The notes under the pieces were generated by a model that did not search any database, had not been told where the DNA came from, and saw only the letters and a list, made by a program, of their open reading frames with translations. Shown here in pieces: positions 15,464 through 21,732 of a stretch of DNA of 21,732 nucleotides (its first letter is position 1; each line of letters begins with the position of its first letter). The translations under genes were made by a program, and so were the position numbers. The DNA is from an uncultured Neisseriaceae bacterium (GTDB lineage Bacteria > Pseudomonadota > Gammaproteobacteria > Burkholderiales > UBA11063): positions 1 through 21,732 of the forward strand of contig CALFYC010000102.1 in assembly GCA_937952895.1 (NCBI GenBank), read 5' to 3'.

Positions 15464-16890
15464 AATACTGAAATTGTACCAGCATGCCATTCATAAAGTG
15501 ATATTATAGTAACTATAATTAATCCGATGAATAGAAAAGCTTCGAATTTATTGTCAAAAATGGCTTTTTTGTATTCTTTACGCGCCATTGAATAAAGAAT
15601 AACCCCTAAAATATACAAACAGCATGAGAATGCCAAGTATTTTAAGCCGCCAGCATAAATTAGCCATACTCCATAAAGCGTAGCTAAAATTCCTTTGATA
15701 AATGAGATAATATCTATTTTACCTTCTTTAATTACTAATTTTAAAGCAAATAATGCAGATAACAAGTAAGGAACTAAAATTAAACTAGTCGCTAATTGAA
15801 TCATAATTAAATATACAGAATTAGTAAAGTAGGCAGCTAAAACAAATGCTTGTAGAGTAAGCATGCTTACTAGTAACGCATTAGACGGTACTTGGTGCTT
15901 ATTCATTTTTTTCATAAATGAAGGTAATACTTTGTCATCTGCTGCTAAGAAGAAAATGTTGGTAGCAAGCATTGACCAGGCAAGTAATGCTCCAACAACG
16001 CTAATAATTACCGCACAACGAATGAATTCTGCGCTTATAAGACCTGAAATTATATTTAAAAGTCCTGCAGTAGATGGGGTTATTAGTTGAGTGATTTGAT
16101 CACTAGAGATGATTCCAAATGGTAGAACTGAAATTAGCGCATCAATTGACAACACGGTTATTACACTTAGCATTGTCGCACGAGCTACATCTCTCATGTT
16201 TTTTGCTCTTAGGGCATAAATACATGCAGCTTCAATACCTAGGAAATCCCAAGTGGTTACTAGCATAGTACTCTTTACTTGAGTTAGCATGCTACCAAAA
16301 TGTGGAGCTAAATTAAAATTAGCCCTAAAAGTTGACCAATGGAAACCAAATATGAAAATAACCACAACAACAGCTAATGCAACAAGTTTAACTGTAGTAA
16401 TTAAAATGTTTACAATTGAAGCACCTTGAATCCCTCTTATGATTAGTGCATAAACTCCCCAAATTAAAATTGATTCACAGATTAAAGCACTTAAAGTAGT
16501 GCCGCTGCCAAAATATTTAAATATAGTAAAATTACTAAGAGTTGCAAATATATAAATTAAGTAACTCGCATTTCCAAGTAATGCATTAAGCCAATATCCC
16601 CATGCAGCATTAAATCCAACGTAGTCACCAAATCCGTGCTTAGCATATCCATAGATACCACTTTTGATGTCTGGTCGTTTTTTACCTAAATAAATAAAAG
16701 CCCAACTTAATGCAAGCATTCCAATGGCAGTAATTATCCAACAAATAAGAACAGCTATTTCTCCGGCACTATGCGCTACATTTTGTGGGATATCAAAAAC
16801 TCCGCTTCCCATCATTGAGCCAAAAGTTAAAGAGAAAAGAGCAATGAAGCCAAGCTCTTTAAGTGTCGAATTTGTAGATTTTTCTTGCAT
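15460..16890 (-). CDS. Basic amino acid/polyamine antiporter (APA family, ArcD-like)
   Basis: A 476-residue APC-superfamily inner-membrane transporter with about 12-13 helices. The first helix has the APC signature GSMMGSGVFDIPQN (24-37). It continues with GIYGYAKHGFGDYVGFNAAWGYWLNALLGN-type sequence (split here around residues 78-107), typical of arginine:ornithine and lysine:cadaverine exchangers. LAADDKVLPSFMKKMNKHQVPSNA lies in the later half. It most resembles arginine/ornithine antiporters, but arcABC or decarboxylase genes are absent here, so the substrate pair is open. A double GGATAA stretch precedes the ATG, with AAGGA 7 bases upstream (complement of 16898-16902). It converges on serC with overlapping stop codons and is divergent from the hydroxyacid dehydrogenase across the 416-base gap. 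Confidence 0.85.
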   Translation of the reverse strand: MQEKSTNSTLKELGFIALFSLTFGSMMGSGVFDIPQNVAHSAGEIAVLICWIITAIGMLALSWAFIYLGKKRPDIKSGIYGYAKHGFGDYVGFNAAWGYWLNALLGNASYLIYIFATLSNFTIFKYFGSGTTLSALICESILIWGVYALIIRGIQGASIVNILITTVKLVALAVVVVIFIFGFHWSTFRANFNLAPHFGSMLTQVKSTMLVTTWDFLGIEAACIYALRAKNMRDVARATMLSVITVLSIDALISVLPFGIISSDQITQLITPSTAGLLNIISGLISAEFIRCAVIISVVGALLAWSMLATNIFFLAADDKVLPSFMKKMNKHQVPSNALLVSMLTLQAFVLAAYFTNSVYLIMIQLATSLILVPYLLSALFALKLVIKEGKIDIISFIKGILATLYGVWLIYAGGLKYLAFSCCLYILGVILYSMARKEYKKAIFDNKFEAFLFIGLIIVTIISLYEWHAGTISVF

Positions 16891-17053
16891 TGTTTTATCC
16901 TTATCCTGATATGTCGAATAAATAAGCTATTTATTGTACACTAAAATTGCAGTCAGAACATTAAATTTTTTCAGTGATGTTGATTTTGCAGGGGAAAGTT
17001 CCATTTATAAGTATAGATTGATTTTTTAAAGAAATAATTAGGTTTATAGTTTA

Positions 17054-17109
17054 GATGCTGTTTAAGTATGAAAATCAACATGTTTGGGATGTGATATGCT
17101 TAAAACATC
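17054..17109. repeat. Nested imperfect inverted repeat (possible structured leader or operator)
   Basis: GATG (17054-17057) pairs with CATC (17106-17109). TTTAAGTATG (17061-17070) pairs with TATGCTTAAA (17095-17104), including two wobbles. Inside, TC/GA and ACAT/ATGT close a 7-base GTTTGGG loop (17082-17088). About 20 pairs form over 56 bases. It is roughly 200 bases upstream of the dehydrogenase start and could be an RNA fold or a regulator site. Confidence 0.4.
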
Positions 17110-17294
17110 ATATTTTGCAGATGATTATTTTATTATGTTGAATGAAATGCTTGAAATCTGAATGCTAAACTTGATACAATATCGGGGAATATTGAGTTGC
17201 TGATTAAGCTACAGATTCCATAGCTTTATTTTGCTCAAATTATTATATCTTAGTGATGTAAGGATTTTTAATTGAAACTTGTATTTTTGCATTT

Positions 17295-17300
17295 AAGGAG
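17295..17300 (+). promoter_or_regulatory. Ribosome binding site for the TTG-started dehydrogenase
   Basis: AAGGAG lies 6 bases before TTG 17307. It is one of the strongest ribosome sites in the window and supports the TTG start. Confidence 0.75.
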
Positions 17301-17306
17301 TCTGTC

Positions 17307-18269
17307 TTGCCCAAGTTAAAGTGTATAGTCCTGGATGATTACCAAAATGCCGCTTTGAGTCTCGCAGATTGGTCTATTATTAGTAATAAAGTTGAAGTTC
17401 AAGTTTGTAATCATCATATCAGTAATCCGATTGAATTAGTAGAACTTATCAAAAATTTTGATATCGTAGTGACTATGCGTGATAGGGTTAAATTTAGAGC
17501 GGAATTACTCAATAAATTACCACTATTAAAATTATTAATTGTTACTGGACCACCAAGTCGTTGTGTAGATATTGATGCTGCAAAAAATAATAACATAGTT
17601 GTTTGTAACACAGGTAACGCACAAGGTGCATTAGTAGAGATGACTTGGGCGATGATTTTGGGTTTGACAAGAAATATTATAAAAGAAAACCGTAATCTAA
17701 TCGAGCAACGTTGGCAGGAAACTTTAGGGCATAGCTTATATGGGAAGCAACTTGGAGTGGTTGGTCTTGGATCAGTTGGTGGACCTGTTGCAAAAATAGG
17801 TCAAGCATTTGGAATGAAAGTAGTTGCATGGAGCCACAGTTTAACTCCTGAGAGGGCTAATGAAGTTGGTGTGGAAATGCTATCTTCTAAAGAAGAATTA
17901 CTTGAAACTAGTGATTTTGTTTCAATTCATTTGGCTTTAAATAATCGAACATATAATTTGATTCAAGAGCCAGATTTACGGTTAATGAAACCAACAGCTT
18001 TTTTAATTAATATTTCAAGAGCGGCAATTATTGATCAAGAAGCAATGATAAAAGCTTTAAAAGAAAATTGGATTGCCGGTGCTGGGATTGATGTGTTTGA
18101 AGTTGAGCCTTTGCCTCATCATCATATTTTACGTAGTTTGCCGAATATTCTTGCTACGCCTCACATTGGGAATGTGACAAGAGAAAACTATAAAGTATAT
18201 TTTGGAGATGCAATCGAAAATATCCAAGCATTTTTGGCTAAATCGCCAATTCGAGTGGTTGAATTTTAA
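17307..18269 (+). CDS. D-2-hydroxyacid dehydrogenase family protein
   Basis: A 320-residue NAD(P)-dependent oxidoreductase that reduces 2-keto acids or oxidises D-2-hydroxy acids. The substrate-binding half starts with VLDDYQNAAL. The nucleotide fold has G153-x-G155-x2-G158 in VVGLGSVGGPVAKIGQAFGMKVVAW. The catalytic triad is Arg238 (NISRAAIID), Glu267 (DVFEVEPLP) and His286 (TPHIGNVT). The subgroup with VLDDYQ at the start and TPHxGxVTxENY at the end is common in proteobacteria, usually with unknown substrate; it is not clearly SerA, PdxB or LdhA. Translation starts at TTG, supported by AAGGAG 6 bases upstream. A selO promoter follows 25 bases after the stop, so the two genes probably have separate transcripts. 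Confidence 0.88.
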   Translation: MPKLKCIVLDDYQNAALSLADWSIISNKVEVQVCNHHISNPIELVELIKNFDIVVTMRDRVKFRAELLNKLPLLKLLIVTGPPSRCVDIDAAKNNNIVVCNTGNAQGALVEMTWAMILGLTRNIIKENRNLIEQRWQETLGHSLYGKQLGVVGLGSVGGPVAKIGQAFGMKVVAWSHSLTPERANEVGVEMLSSKEELLETSDFVSIHLALNNRTYNLIQEPDLRLMKPTAFLINISRAAIIDQEAMIKALKENWIAGAGIDVFEVEPLPHHHILRSLPNILATPHIGNVTRENYKVYFGDAIENIQAFLAKSPIRVVEF

Positions 18270-18294
18270 GGTTGCTTCATAATAGCTTTTAAGC

Positions 18295-18322
18295 TTGATT
18301 AATCTTGCATAAATCCTATACT
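18295..18322 (+). promoter_or_regulatory. Predicted sigma-70 promoter of selO
   Basis: TTGATT (18295-18300), a 16-base spacer and TATACT (18317-18322). It would start transcription near 18329, about 25 bases before the selO ATG. This is the best -35/-10 pair seen in the window. Confidence 0.5.
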
Positions 18323-18353
18323 AGAGCTAGATTTAAATTAAATTAGAGTACAT

Positions 18354-19790
18354 ATGTTAAATATTTGTAAGAATTTTGTAAATTTAGGTGAAGATTTTTT
18401 TAGTTATGTTAAGCCTCAAGGAATTGAAAACCCTAAATTAATTCTTAATAATAATGAATTAGCCTCAAAATTAAATCTAGCTGATCAAATGCATGAACCA
18501 GAGTGGTTATCTATTTTAAGTGCCAATACTACCTTAGAACAATATCAACCATTATCAAGTATTTATTCTGGGCATCAATTTGGTACTTGGGTGTCTAAAC
18601 TTGGTGATGGTCGGGCGATGTTAATTGCTGAACATAAAGTTGATAACGATATTTGGGAATTGCAATTAAAAGGTTCAGGAATTACCCCATATTCTAGAAT
18701 GGGTGATGGCCGTGCAGTTTTACGTTCAAGTATTCGTGAATATTTATGTTCACACGCGATGGCAAAATTAAATGTCCCTACAACGAAAGCTTTAGCTATT
18801 GTTAATTCTGATACTCAAGTTATTCGTGAAGAAATTGAAACTGCTGCTATAGTTTTAAGGGTTGCAAGAAGTTTTATTCGGTTTGGTCATTTTGAACTAT
18901 TTGCAAGCCAAAATCAAATTCCTCAATTAAAGCTACTAACTGATTTTGTAATTAAAAATTATTATCCTGATTGTAGTAATGGTAGTGATCCTGCCGCAAT
19001 TTTACTCGATAAGGTGGCATCAAACACTGCTTATGTAATTGCTAAATGGCAAGCTATTGGGTTTTGTCATGGAGTTATGAATAGTGATAATATGTCAATT
19101 TTAGGTTTAACTTTAGATTATGGTCCATTTGGGTTTATGGAAACTTATGATCCAAAGCATATTTGTAATACTTCGGATCATGATGGACGCTATTCTTATG
19201 AAAATCAGCCAGATATTGCTCTTTGGAATTTAAATTGTTTAGCAAATGCTTTATTACCAATTAGTAAGAAAGAAAATTTACTTACCAGTTTAAATAATTT
19301 TGTTGAATATTTTAATCAAGCTTACTTAAAAGAACTGGGGAATAAGTTAGGCATTGTTAATTTTACTGTTTCAGATTTAGAATTATTGAAAGATCTTTTA
19401 CTAATTTTGGAAGAATATAAATTTGATTGGACAATATTTTGGCGTAAATTATCTCATTTGAAAGAAGATGATTATACTAGTTTAAATCGATTTATTGATA
19501 AGTGTGAAAATTTACCTGAATGGCTTAGCCGTTATTATGTTAGACGCCAAAAGCAATCATTAGATTTTATAGAATCGCAAAAATTAATGTTAAACTCAAA
19601 TCCAGCAATTATATTACGGAATTATTTAGCTCACAATGCAATTGAAAAGGCTAAATTGGGTGATTTAACTGAATTTAATAATTTATTTAAGGCTTTGTCT
19701 AACCCATACAAAGAATTGCCAGAATTTAATGATTACTATGACAATTCACCCAATTGGGCGGCCTCTATTTGTGTTAGTTGTTCATCTTAG
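18354..19790 (+). CDS. selO: Protein adenylyltransferase SelO
   Basis: A 478-residue member of the YdiU/SelO pseudokinase family, which transfers AMP from ATP to Ser, Thr or Tyr of target proteins and is linked to redox stress. The length equals E. coli YdiU. Visible family blocks: SSIYSGHQFGTWVSKLGDGRA (68-88), WELQLKGSGITPYSRMGDGRAVLRS with the ATP-binding Lys106, FIRFGHFELFA (174-184), HGVMNSDNMSILGLTLDYGPFGF with candidate metal/catalytic Asp245 and Asp255, and METYDP. The protein ends in the conserved cysteine-containing tail CVSCSS. The ATG has only a weak AGAG ribosome site. A good promoter lies just upstream. Its 3' end overlaps the convergent pgeF by 9 bases. Confidence 0.95.
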   Translation: MLNICKNFVNLGEDFFSYVKPQGIENPKLILNNNELASKLNLADQMHEPEWLSILSANTTLEQYQPLSSIYSGHQFGTWVSKLGDGRAMLIAEHKVDNDIWELQLKGSGITPYSRMGDGRAVLRSSIREYLCSHAMAKLNVPTTKALAIVNSDTQVIREEIETAAIVLRVARSFIRFGHFELFASQNQIPQLKLLTDFVIKNYYPDCSNGSDPAAILLDKVASNTAYVIAKWQAIGFCHGVMNSDNMSILGLTLDYGPFGFMETYDPKHICNTSDHDGRYSYENQPDIALWNLNCLANALLPISKKENLLTSLNNFVEYFNQAYLKELGNKLGIVNFTVSDLELLKDLLLILEEYKFDWTIFWRKLSHLKEDDYTSLNRFIDKCENLPEWLSRYYVRRQKQSLDFIESQKLMLNSNPAIILRNYLAHNAIEKAKLGDLTEFNNLFKALSNPYKELPEFNDYYDNSPNWAASICVSCSS

Positions 19791-20552
19791 TTTTGGATGT
19801 CCATCAATCCAGATTAAATGAGCAATTCTACCAGTTATACCATCACGTCTAAATGAAAAAAATAACTCTTCGTTACAATAAGTGCACAAATTACTTAACG
19901 TTATATTTTTATCCAATATACCGGCATTATTTAGTTGTAATTTAGCTATACCAACCAGATCACATTCATATTTAGTAGAATTTCTTTGGTTAAAGTAATC
20001 TTGATTAGTTTTTGATAATCTTCTAAATTTCTCTAATAAGTCTTTTTCTACTTCAAAATGTTTGGGACAAATTGATGGGCCAATATAAACAATTATGTTT
20101 GATTTATCAATTTTAATCTGACCTAAAGTGGAAGAAATAATTCCATCTAAGACTCCTCTCCAGCCAGCATGAATTGCCGCAACAAATGTTCCGGTTAAAT
20201 CGGTTAAAAAAATTGGAATACAATCTGCTGTCATAATAGAGCATACTTGATTTGGTTTAGAGGTAAAACTTGCATCATATTCTTGGTCTATTTGATCGTT
20301 TGTTTTAATAGAATCTAAATTTAAAACATTCTTACTATGATTTTGATTGAGCCAATATGGTCGGCTTGGAGTATATTCTAAAAGTAATTTACGATTAGCC
20401 ATAACATGATCTAAATTATCACCAACGTGAGTAGCTAAATTTAATTCATCAAATGGAGTGAAAGATTTCCCTCCAATTCTAGTTGTAATTAAAGTTTTGA
20501 TGTGTTTAGGGGCGCTCCAGTTTGCGGTTAGGAATTTTAAATTATTTGACAT
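19782..20552 (-). CDS. pgeF: Peptidoglycan editing factor PgeF (YfiH, polyphenol oxidase/laccase family)
   Basis: A 256-residue YfiH-family protein. In E. coli it edits peptidoglycan precursors carrying L-Ser in place of L-Ala; homologues also act as purine nucleosidases. Motifs: WLNQNHSKNV with His72, MTADCIPIF with Cys111, and HAGWRG with His128. These are the zinc/copper ligands, close to E. coli 71/107/124. GPSICPKHFEV follows, then near the end CTYCNEELFFSFRRDGITGR. I start it at ATG 20552 because GGGAG lies 7 bases upstream (complement of 20560-20564) and the family N-terminus fits. A farther in-frame ATG at 20594 would overlap rluD by 53 bases. With this start it overlaps the rluD 3' end by 11 bases, so the two are likely coupled. 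Confidence 0.92.
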   Translation of the reverse strand: MSNNLKFLTANWSAPKHIKTLITTRIGGKSFTPFDELNLATHVGDNLDHVMANRKLLLEYTPSRPYWLNQNHSKNVLNLDSIKTNDQIDQEYDASFTSKPNQVCSIMTADCIPIFLTDLTGTFVAAIHAGWRGVLDGIISSTLGQIKIDKSNIIVYIGPSICPKHFEVEKDLLEKFRRLSKTNQDYFNQRNSTKYECDLVGIAKLQLNNAGILDKNITLSNLCTYCNEELFFSFRRDGITGRIAHLIWIDGHPKLR

Positions 20553-21585
20553 ATAAAATCTCCCAATCATGATCTTCATCAATTCCACTATCATAATTAT
20601 CTTGTTGTGGGAGCCCTAAAACATTTAATACATATTTAATATCTTCAGTTAAAGGTGATTTAAATTCCATCAAATCATTAGTTTTAGGATGAATTAGAGT
20701 TAATTTAAAGGCGTGTAGCGCTTGACGGTTAAGACTGAATATTGCATCAGCAATGTCGGTATTTTTATTAATTTTACGGCTTCCATAAACTGGATCCCCA
20801 ATTAGTGGATGACCAATTGATTTAAAATGGACACGAATTTGATGGGTGCGTCCAGTTTCTAATTTACATTCAATATAACTGAAATTATCAAAATGTTTTA
20901 AAGTGCGGTAGTGAGTGATGGCTTCCTTACCTCCAATTTCTAAAACATTCATTTTAGTTCTATTTTGTAAGTCTCGACCAATATTTTTGTTAATAGAACC
21001 ATTTTGTAGAGTATGTCCCTCAACAATGGCTCGATATATTCTAGATACAGTATGATTTTGTAATTGCTTAACTAAATTATTTTGAGCAAGTAATGTTTTG
21101 GCAACTACCATCAAACCAGTAGTGTCTTTATCTAATCTATGTACGATTCCTGCGCGTGGAATATTCTTGTTTTCTGGAAAATGATATAAAATCCCATTTA
21201 ATAAAGTGCCGCTCCAGTTGCCATTACCTGGATGAACAGTTAATCCGGATGGTTTATCAATTACCATGATTTCTTCATCTTGATAGATTATGCTAATTGG
21301 AATATTTTCTGGCTTAAAAGCTAAAGTTTCATCACTGAGCTTTGGATAAATTATAACCTCTTCACCCCCCATGACAATATCACGAGGGCGGCATTCTTGA
21401 GTATTAAGCAATACATCTTTTGACTTTATCCAATTTGTTAATCGACTCCGTGACAATTCTGGTATAATATGTGCTAATGCTAAATCAAGTCGCATTCCTG
21501 CAACTTCATCTGGTATGGTTAAAAAGATTGGTTCGGTAGAGTCCGAATTTTCGATATTAATTAATGTGGTATTGGATAAGTACAT
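20542..21585 (-). CDS. rluD: 23S rRNA pseudouridine synthase RluD
   Basis: Makes pseudouridines 1911, 1915 and 1917 in helix 69 of 23S rRNA. The 347-residue chain has an S4 RNA-binding domain (about 29-85: AGMRLDLALAHIIPELSRSRL) and an RluA-type catalytic domain. The latter carries MVIDKPSGLTVHPG (107-120), the catalytic Asp152 in GIVHRLDKDTTGLMVVAK, an SRIYRAIVEG strand, and LETGRTHQIRVH with GHPLIGDPVYG. The first about 25 residues precede the S4 domain and are variable. The ATG at 21585 has a weak AGAG site located inside the first codons of the divergent bamD-like gene. It is the upstream partner of pgeF, as in E. coli. Confidence 0.95.
   Translation of the reverse strand: MYLSNTTLINIENSDSTEPIFLTIPDEVAGMRLDLALAHIIPELSRSRLTNWIKSKDVLLNTQECRPRDIVMGGEEVIIYPKLSDETLAFKPENIPISIIYQDEEIMVIDKPSGLTVHPGNGNWSGTLLNGILYHFPENKNIPRAGIVHRLDKDTTGLMVVAKTLLAQNNLVKQLQNHTVSRIYRAIVEGHTLQNGSINKNIGRDLQNRTKMNVLEIGGKEAITHYRTLKHFDNFSYIECKLETGRTHQIRVHFKSIGHPLIGDPVYGSRKINKNTDIADAIFSLNRQALHAFKLTLIHPKTNDLMEFKSPLTEDIKYVLNVLGLPQQDNYDSGIDEDHDWEILYVK
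20560..20564 (-). promoter_or_regulatory. Ribosome binding site of pgeF inside rluD
   Basis: GGGAG on the minus strand, 7 bases before the ATG at 20552, within the last codons of rluD. It fixes the pgeF start. Confidence 0.7.
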
Positions 21586-21589
21586 ACTT

Positions 21590-21701
21590 ATGCTCTCTAG
21601 TAAAACAATAAAGATATTTACACTTGCTATTTTAGCACTTTTTGTATTTTCCTGTGCGGATACTGAAGAGGCTCTTGTTTCTCAAACTAAAGGCTGGTCA
21701 G
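21590..21701 (+). CDS. bamD: Outer-membrane assembly lipoprotein BamD/ComL, 5' fragment
   Basis: Only 37 codons are present before adapter sequence cuts the gene. They encode a lipoprotein signal: a basic start (SSKTIK), a hydrophobic core (FTLAILALF), and a lipobox-like VFSC with Cys22. Then comes an acidic stretch and KGWS, where BamD proteins have their (G)WS..LY start of the first TPR helix. The position, divergent from rluD-pgeF, matches bamD in E. coli and comL in Neisseria. The assignment rests mainly on this synteny plus the lipoprotein start; the TPR region is not present to confirm it. The start codon is only 4 bases from that of rluD. Confidence 0.7.
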
Positions 21702-21732
21702 AGATCGGAAGAGCGTCGTGTAGGGAAAGAGT
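21702..21732. other. Illumina TruSeq adapter read-through (not genomic)
   Basis: The final 31 bases begin AGATCGGAAGAGCGTCGTGT and continue in agreement with the Illumina universal adapter (reverse complement) to the end. The first A is the A-tail base of the library fragment. These bases should be masked and end the natural sequence at 21701. Confidence 0.97.

Larger units (their letters stand above)
16891..17306. other. 416-base divergent intergenic region
   Basis: It lies between the antiporter (leftward) and the dehydrogenase (rightward). It should hold both promoters. A TACAAT on the minus strand (complement of 16933-16938) is a candidate -10 for the antiporter with a leader of about 35 bases, but no good -35 is seen. 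The middle holds a long imperfect inverted repeat (17054-17109). A 21-codon reading frame at 17096-17161 has a weak GGGA site and is not called as a gene. The rest is AT-rich with no recognisable riboswitch. Confidence 0.55.

Noticed and set aside
17096..17161. A 21-codon reading frame (MLKTSYFADD...) in the 416-base gap
   Set aside because: It has a weak ribosome site, lies partly within the inverted repeat, has no family resemblance, and frames of this size are expected by chance.
20553..20594. An upstream ATG for pgeF, 14 codons earlier
   Set aside because: It lies deep in rluD. The ATG at 20552 has a GGGAG ribosome site at the right distance and matches the family start.
20901..20909. 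AAGTGCGGT, the core of the Haemophilus-type DNA uptake sequence
   Set aside because: It occurs once, inside rluD codons for a conserved segment, and a single 9-mer in 21.7 kb is not unlikely. The Neisseria uptake word GCCGTCTGAA was not seen either.
1..21732. Mobile elements, phage genes, CRISPR arrays, toxin-antitoxin pairs or defence islands
   Set aside because: No transposase, integrase, terminal repeats, regular repeat-spacer pattern or small paired toxin genes were seen. Gene content and base composition are uniform core genome.

Overview
This window is a 21.7 kb piece of an AT-rich bacterial chromosome (roughly one third G+C by eye) and reads as ordinary, gene-dense core genome. The gene set and order point to a Beta- or Gammaproteobacterium: gyrA is followed directly by serC; rluD-pgeF is divergent from a lipoprotein gene resembling bamD (the E. 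coli and Neisseria arrangement); and there is an LPS heptose epimerase (hldD), a Bcr/CflA exporter, SelO and a DUF481 outer-membrane protein. GyrA carries its quinolone-region residues at positions 91 and 95, the Neisseria numbering, so a low-GC Neisseriales-like organism is plausible but unproven. No IS, phage, CRISPR, tRNA or rRNA is visible. The right end runs into Illumina adapter sequence, so it is an assembly edge.

Layout. 1-60 is the tail of a plus-strand gene, followed by a hairpin terminator shared with a convergent DUF481 barrel gene (minus). 1317-4317 is a tight plus-strand run: 5-formyl-THF cyclo-ligase, a WbpE-like sugar aminotransferase, a PAP2 phosphatase and a secreted PLD-type nuclease. 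After a 320-base gap holding a strong hairpin comes MidA-type methyltransferase, glutathione peroxidase and hldD (4638-7324), closed by a terminator. 7418-10381 holds a second PAP2 protein, an RlmL-type rRNA methyltransferase and a cysteine-rich secreted metallopeptidase, which meets a Bcr/CflA exporter tail to tail. gyrA and serC (11779-15463) meet a basic amino-acid antiporter tail to tail. A 416-base gap with a long imperfect inverted repeat precedes a D-2-hydroxyacid dehydrogenase and selO. selO meets pgeF tail to tail, and pgeF lies behind rluD. The bamD-like gene starts 4 bases from the rluD start and is cut by the adapter.

How the genes fit together. A large share concerns the envelope: HldD (LPS core heptose), the WbpE-like enzyme (N-acetylated amino-uronic sugars), two PAP2 phosphatases (lipid-linked phosphates), the DUF481 barrel and BamD (barrel assembly). 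A second group serves translation and replication (RlmL, RluD, GyrA), and pgeF is coupled to rluD. A third is one-carbon, amino-acid and redox metabolism (FCL, SerC, GPx, SelO, antiporter). No new multi-gene system is evident. The least conventional items are the metallopeptidase (9254-10381), the second PAP2 protein with altered motifs, two intergenic structured elements, three overlapping convergent gene ends, and the nearly touching divergent starts of rluD and bamD.
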